Positions 41,240 through 43,778 of a DNA stretch of 43,778 nt are shown here, piece after piece. Source of the stretch: Phenylobacterium deserti (GTDB lineage Bacteria > Pseudomonadota > Alphaproteobacteria > Caulobacterales > Caulobacteraceae); assembly GCA_945883235.1 (NCBI GenBank), contig CAMCXF010000028.1:1-43778 (forward strand), in the 5' to 3' direction. Position 1 is the stretch's first letter. Every line of letters starts with the position of its first letter. The notes below the pieces were generated by a model. It was not told the DNA's origin. It made no database searches and saw only the letters and a list, made by a program, of their open reading frames with translations. Both the position numbers and the translations under genes were made by a program.

Positions 41240-41611
41240 ATGCGCATTGCCAATCTTATCATGTTTTGCGTTTTTGGCGTGGTAGCACTACTGCCTTCGC
41301 CAGGATTGGCTGACGGCAAGCAGAACTTCTCATTAGAAAACCGCACTGGCTACAAAATATCTGAAGTTTACGTTTCAGCAGGCAAGGCGTCGTCTTGGGA
41401 AGAAGACGTTCTGGGTGAAGACGAATTGGCAAACGGAGAAACCGTCAATATCGGTTTTTCGCGGTCTGATAAGTCCTGTAAATGGGATTTAAAAGTTGTC
41501 TATGATGACGGCGACACTTCCGAATGGGAAGATTTTGATCTTTGCAAGATTTCTATTGTTCGTTTATTTTACAATAGAAAAAAAGGCACAAGCTGGGCAG
41601 AAACAGAGTAG
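41240..41611 (+). CDS. Small secreted protein, AT-rich gene
   Basis: A 123-residue protein with a clear Sec signal peptide (MRIANLIMFCVFGVVALLPS, cleavage after LADG at about residue 26). The mature part is a compact beta-rich domain: NRTGYKISEVYVSAGKASSW, then EDVLGEDELANGETVNIGF, CKWDLKVVYDDGDTSEWEDF and LCKISIVRLFYN. Two cysteines could form a disulphide in the periplasm. Similar small secreted proteins occur in alphaproteobacteria, but I know no function. Base composition is far more AT-rich than the chromosome to the left, a sign of recent transfer with the island. ATG 41240 has a GGAGA ribosome site. Confidence 0.75.
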   Translation: MRIANLIMFCVFGVVALLPSPGLADGKQNFSLENRTGYKISEVYVSAGKASSWEEDVLGEDELANGETVNIGFSRSDKSCKWDLKVVYDDGDTSEWEDFDLCKISIVRLFYNRKKGTSWAETE

Positions 41612-41621
41612 AAACGCTTTT

Positions 41622-41864
41622 GCGCCAAGAGCGGCCTCTGAGCTTCCGCATAACACTGCCCTCTGCCAGCAATCGATCAACATGACGCTGCCAGTCGGCG
41701 CGCATAGCCTCTAGGATGACCTTCTGCTGCGTGGGTGTATCGGTGGCAAAGTGGCTGGCCTTAACTTTGCCGAATTGCCAAACAGGGGATACCATCTCGC
41801 TCCGAACTAACCAGCCAGATGCCTCGCCGAGCTGACCTGACCTGACCCCCTGATTTTCCTCCAA
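41622..41864 (-). pseudogene. Possible coding remnant, unrecognised
   Basis: On the minus strand a frame reads GQLGEASGWLVRSEMVSPVW, then FATDTPTQQKVILEAMRADW and HVDRLLAEGSVMRKLRG. Its composition looks protein-like, but there is no start with a ribosome site. The frame then runs into the oppositely oriented secreted-protein gene. It is probably a gene fragment; I cannot name the family. Confidence 0.3.
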
Positions 41865-41934
41865 GATGTACCAAAGGGACAGGCTGCTGTTGAAAGGATG
41901 TCCCTACCGGCGAACTAGGCTGAGGACTCATTGA

Positions 41935-42111
41935 TCAGAGCCAGAAGATGACGGTTGCGGCGATGGCGATGGCCGAGAAGAAGGTGTGAGCACATCGATC
42001 ATAGCGAGTGTGGATGCGCCACCAGTCCCTGAGCCTGCCGAACATGCTCTCGATTTTGTGGCGCTGGCACAATGTCGCCAATTCCCCCTCAACAGCCTTT
42101 GGGATGGTCTG
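41935..42111 (-). pseudogene. 3' fragment of an IS5-family transposase gene
   Basis: The minus-strand frame reads LATLCQRHKIESMFGRLRDW and then IHTRYDRCAHTFFSAIAIAA, ending TVIFWL before TGA (41935-41937). This is the C-terminal end of IS5/IS427-type transposases (RHKIENMFGRLKDWRRIATRYDR pattern), including the catalytic glutamate segment. A stop codon lies just upstream of the matching part, so only about 58 codons remain and the element is dead. Confidence 0.75.
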
Positions 42112-42218
42112 CTATCCGGCACCGAGCCGGAACGTCTGCTTGTTGGCCCGAACCCAACGCGAAAGAACCCCCCATCTGAGACGTTCGGAACGTCTGCTTA
42201 CGGGCGTTGATCGTCAGA
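42112..42218. repeat. Short repeat-containing spacer
   Basis: GGAACGTCTGCTT occurs twice, at 42129-42141 and 42187-42199, around a 45-base C-rich segment. The AACGTCTGCTT...GGGCG pattern resembles dispersed intergenic repeats known in alphaproteobacteria. No gene is seen. Confidence 0.35.
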
Positions 42219-42490
42219 CTAAGGGCGACCGTAGCCGCCTGCTGTAATGCCGGCGGCCCGCATCCTGTCCCCCAGCTTGACGCCTTGGACGGTGCAGACC
42301 GCCACAACCCGGTCATAGCTGCGATGCTGGGCCACACATTCGACCCGCCTACCCATCGCGATACGCTCTAGCGCCGCCTTGGCTTCGCGTGCGCCTGGAG
42401 CTGACAATTCGGCGGCGTAGAAGTCCGCAAGCCGGACCTCGACCCAATCGCCCGGCCCCTGCCCTAGGCGAATAGCAAACTGCTGTTCGT
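42219..42490 (-). pseudogene. Fragment of a staphylococcal-nuclease-like (thermonuclease) gene
   Basis: The minus-strand frame reads GDWVEVRLADFYAAELSAPG, then REAKAALERIAMGRRVECVA and RSYDRVVAVCTVQGVKLGDR, ending GGYGRP. This matches the SNase-like fold (V-R-L-x-DFxAPEL, AK-x2-L, GR-x3-C, DRxVAxC, LG). An upstream start was not found; the frame continues without a ribosome site into AT-rich DNA near the DUF805 gene. It is about 90 codons, shorter than complete secreted nucleases, and is probably a remnant, although a short island nuclease cannot be excluded. Confidence 0.5.
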
Positions 42491-42521
42491 TAGGATGCGG
42501 TATCGAACATGTTCGGACGCT

Positions 42522-42965
42522 TTAAGTGTCCAAAATATTCCCTTTTTGAGCAAGCGGATCGGCACCAAATCTATTTTCACCGACCGTGCCTCGCTGACAA
42601 AACCAGATCAAAATCGGGATGAAACCAAATATAGGAACAAGAAACCACAGAAAGTTCCAGGCACTTTTGTTTTTATCGTGAATTCGTCTGAATGAGATTG
42701 ATAAAGATGGGATAAACGAAGCTAATAAGAATATTAGAAGTAATATTCCAACTATTCCAGTCTGACCATAAGCAATCAAAGTTGCTTCAGTTGGGTCTGA
42801 CCCAGCATCAATTAGAGAAAACAATGCTACAAAATATACAGCGTACCAGATCGTAATTAACCCGTATGATAATAGATTATTCCACCAGTACTCTGACCTA
42901 GAAGCTCTTCCTCGAAAGTTAAAATAATTCTTATAAAAGCTCTTAATGGATTGGATAAAACTCAT
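42522..42965 (-). CDS. DUF805 family membrane protein
   Basis: A 147-residue inner-membrane protein. The N-terminal YFNFRGRASRSEYWW motif (about residues 14-28), the RRIHDKNKSAWNF loop after the third hydrophobic segment and the tail CQRGTVGENRFGADPLA define the DUF805 family. Four hydrophobic segments are visible. Function of the family is unknown; members are common in mobile and defence-rich regions. ATG 42965 has AAAGGGAG upstream. The gene is strongly AT-rich, unlike the chromosome left of 38888, which fits acquisition with the island. Confidence 0.85.
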   Translation of the reverse strand: MSFIQSIKSFYKNYFNFRGRASRSEYWWNNLLSYGLITIWYAVYFVALFSLIDAGSDPTEATLIAYGQTGIVGILLLIFLLASFIPSLSISFRRIHDKNKSAWNFLWFLVPIFGFIPILIWFCQRGTVGENRFGADPLAQKGNILDT

Positions 42966-43244
42966 TTTTTTCTCCCTTTATATTATCGAAATAATGCGTA
43001 ATTTCTCCTTCGAGAACTCTTCCACATTCAGAACCTCACGCTTATCGATGTGTCCGAACAAACGAGCCGCTCTACGTTCGTTAAGCGAGGGCTAGAGCAA
43101 TCAAAGCTCGCAGCAGATGCGGCGCTGATTGCGATTAGAGCGCCCAATACTCAGACCGCCGAAAGACAATAGCACCGTCCATTTTAGCCCGCCCACGCAG
43201 GGATTTGAATGAACACTCAATCCAAATACAAAGTTGTCGATACG
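42966..43244. other. AT-richer intergenic region
   Basis: About 280 bases without a supported gene. It should hold the DUF805 promoter on the minus strand. Nothing else is recognised. Confidence 0.35.
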
Positions 43245-43420
43245 GGGCGTTTGAGAGAGGCGAAGATCAAATGCGCAAGTACAGGGCTTATGGAAATTTG
43301 CGACGCATCGATGATGCTTCGTTCGCACAGATGGGCGTGTGAGCGAGGTGAAGATCAAATGCGCAAGTGCAGGGCTTATGGAAATTTGCGATTCATCGGT
43401 GATGTTTCGTTCGCACAGAT
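43245..43420. repeat. Two tandem copies of an 88-base unit
   Basis: Copy 1 is 43245-43332 and copy 2 is 43333-43420, directly adjacent, each from GGGCGT to TTCGTTCGCACAGAT. They differ at only a few positions, and the inner AAGATCAAATGCGCAAGT and AGGGCTTATGGAAATTTGCG blocks are nearly constant. The unit has no convincing open frame across both copies. It may be a duplicated regulatory or non-coding unit. Confidence 0.7.
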
Positions 43421-43630
43421 GACGCATTGGTCATCGCTCCCGTAACAAAAAATCTGTGGCCGGGGGGGATGTTGGATGGGACGGAAGGACATTCGAATGG
43501 TGCCCCCCCCCTGCAGCAGGTAAGCGATGGAGAACCGGAGGGCCGGCCTCGGCCCGTCGCGAAGGTTTCGAGGCGGACCACATTTATGTCCGCGATCTCG
43601 CTCGTCGGCCTCGTGCTGCTCGTCTTTGTA
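43421..43630. other. Region before IS630-type fragment
   Basis: No supported gene. It contains a G-run (43464-43470) and a C-run (43503-43511) that could pair. A hydrophobic frame end, SAISLVGLVLLVFVLV, at about 43585-43640 may be chance or a truncated membrane-protein gene. The missing IS630 terminal repeat should lie here, but I could not identify it. Confidence 0.3.
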
Positions 43631-43778
43631 CTAGTGGATTGATTCCATCACTTGGTGCCCGCGGGTAGCGGCGGCGATAATTTTGTCAGGGTCTGCGGTC
43701 CAGACAAAGGGTTTGGGCTGCTGGTTGTGGTCGATGACGAAGCGGTTGATGGCAGCCTGAAGGTCGACGACGCCCTTG
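43631..43778 (-). CDS. IS630-family transposase, C-terminal end (continues beyond window)
   Basis: The minus-strand frame reads GVVDLQAAINRFVIDHNQQP, then KPFVWTADPDKIIAAATRGH, ending QVMESIH before TAG (43631-43633). This is the typical C terminus of IS630-family DDE transposases (FVWTADPDKIIAAVKRGHQ pattern). About 48 codons are visible; the start lies to the right of the window. Whether the gene is intact cannot be told. Confidence 0.8.
   Translation of the reverse strand, partial: KGVVDLQAAINRFVIDHNQQPKPFVWTADPDKIIAAATRGHQVMESIH

Noticed and set aside
43245..43420. CRISPR array
   Set aside because: There are only two directly adjacent 88-base units with no spacers between conserved repeats and no cas genes nearby.
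43427..43642. Small frame with a hydrophobic end (SAISLVGLVLLVFVLV)
   Set aside because: No ribosome site, an unusual G/C-run interior and overlap with the IS630-type transposase end; it may be a broken membrane-protein gene but cannot be supported.

Overview
This is a GC-rich window from a Gram-negative alphaproteobacterium. The adjacent fdxA-type ferredoxin and CarD/CdnL genes, the TonB-dependent receptor and the overall gene content point to Caulobacterales (Phenylobacterium or Caulobacter relatives). That placement is inferred from gene content only.

Positions 1-33180 form one large catabolic locus. A first plus-strand operon (1-4298) encodes two acyl-CoA dehydrogenases, an SDR dehydrogenase and an acyl-CoA ligase. 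A second (4647-16685) encodes two amidohydrolase-3/D-aminoacylase-like proteins, a GPH/MFS symporter, a tandem CoA-transferase, a single-chain biotin-dependent acyl-CoA carboxylase and an extended SDR. Minus-strand units follow: an enoyl-CoA hydratase; a phytanoyl-CoA dioxygenase (PhyH)-family oxygenase; a GPH symporter with an amidohydrolase-2 enzyme and a transporter remnant; and a hot-dog protein with two more PhyH oxygenases. A fourth PhyH gene is divergent, then come a TonB-dependent receptor, a third D-aminoacylase-like gene and a TetR-type regulator with two complete TetR units in one chain. I recognise no described pathway. The set reads as uptake of an unknown, probably hydrophobic or branched, amide/ester-like compound, then hydrolysis, CoA activation, beta-oxidation, carboxylation and non-haem-iron hydroxylation.

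The strongest new signal is regulatory. An 18-base element, GTTTGAACGATAAGTATC or close variants, recurs in five intergenic regions: before the first amidohydrolase (4602), a GPH symporter (21911), the divergent PhyH/hot-dog pair (25657), the receptor (27084) and the third amidohydrolase (30276). Where a promoter can be guessed, it overlaps the -10/+1 region. The tandem TetR at the end of the locus is the obvious candidate to bind it. Also notable: all three D-aminoacylase-like proteins keep the HxH, Cys and Asp positions but lack the two central metal-ligand histidines of classical D-aminoacylase.

Positions 33245-34535 are an IS6-family scar: a roughly 190-base internally deleted copy, a full copy, and the last 78 codons of a destroyed fadH-like gene. 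Next is a conserved stretch: glutathione-dependent formaldehyde dehydrogenase, a hypothetical protein, a YccF-type membrane protein, the 7Fe ferredoxin and CdnL with a strong terminator.

From 38888 to the end is the edge of a mobile island. It starts with a tRNA-Arg(CCT) gene cut off after the anticodon arm, then a DUF4102-type tyrosine integrase. The rest is a patchwork: a hypothetical protein whose 3' end is taken over by a MITE-like element, an AT-rich secreted protein gene, an IS5-type transposase fragment, a nuclease-like fragment, a DUF805 gene, an 88-base tandem duplication and the end of an IS630-family transposase.
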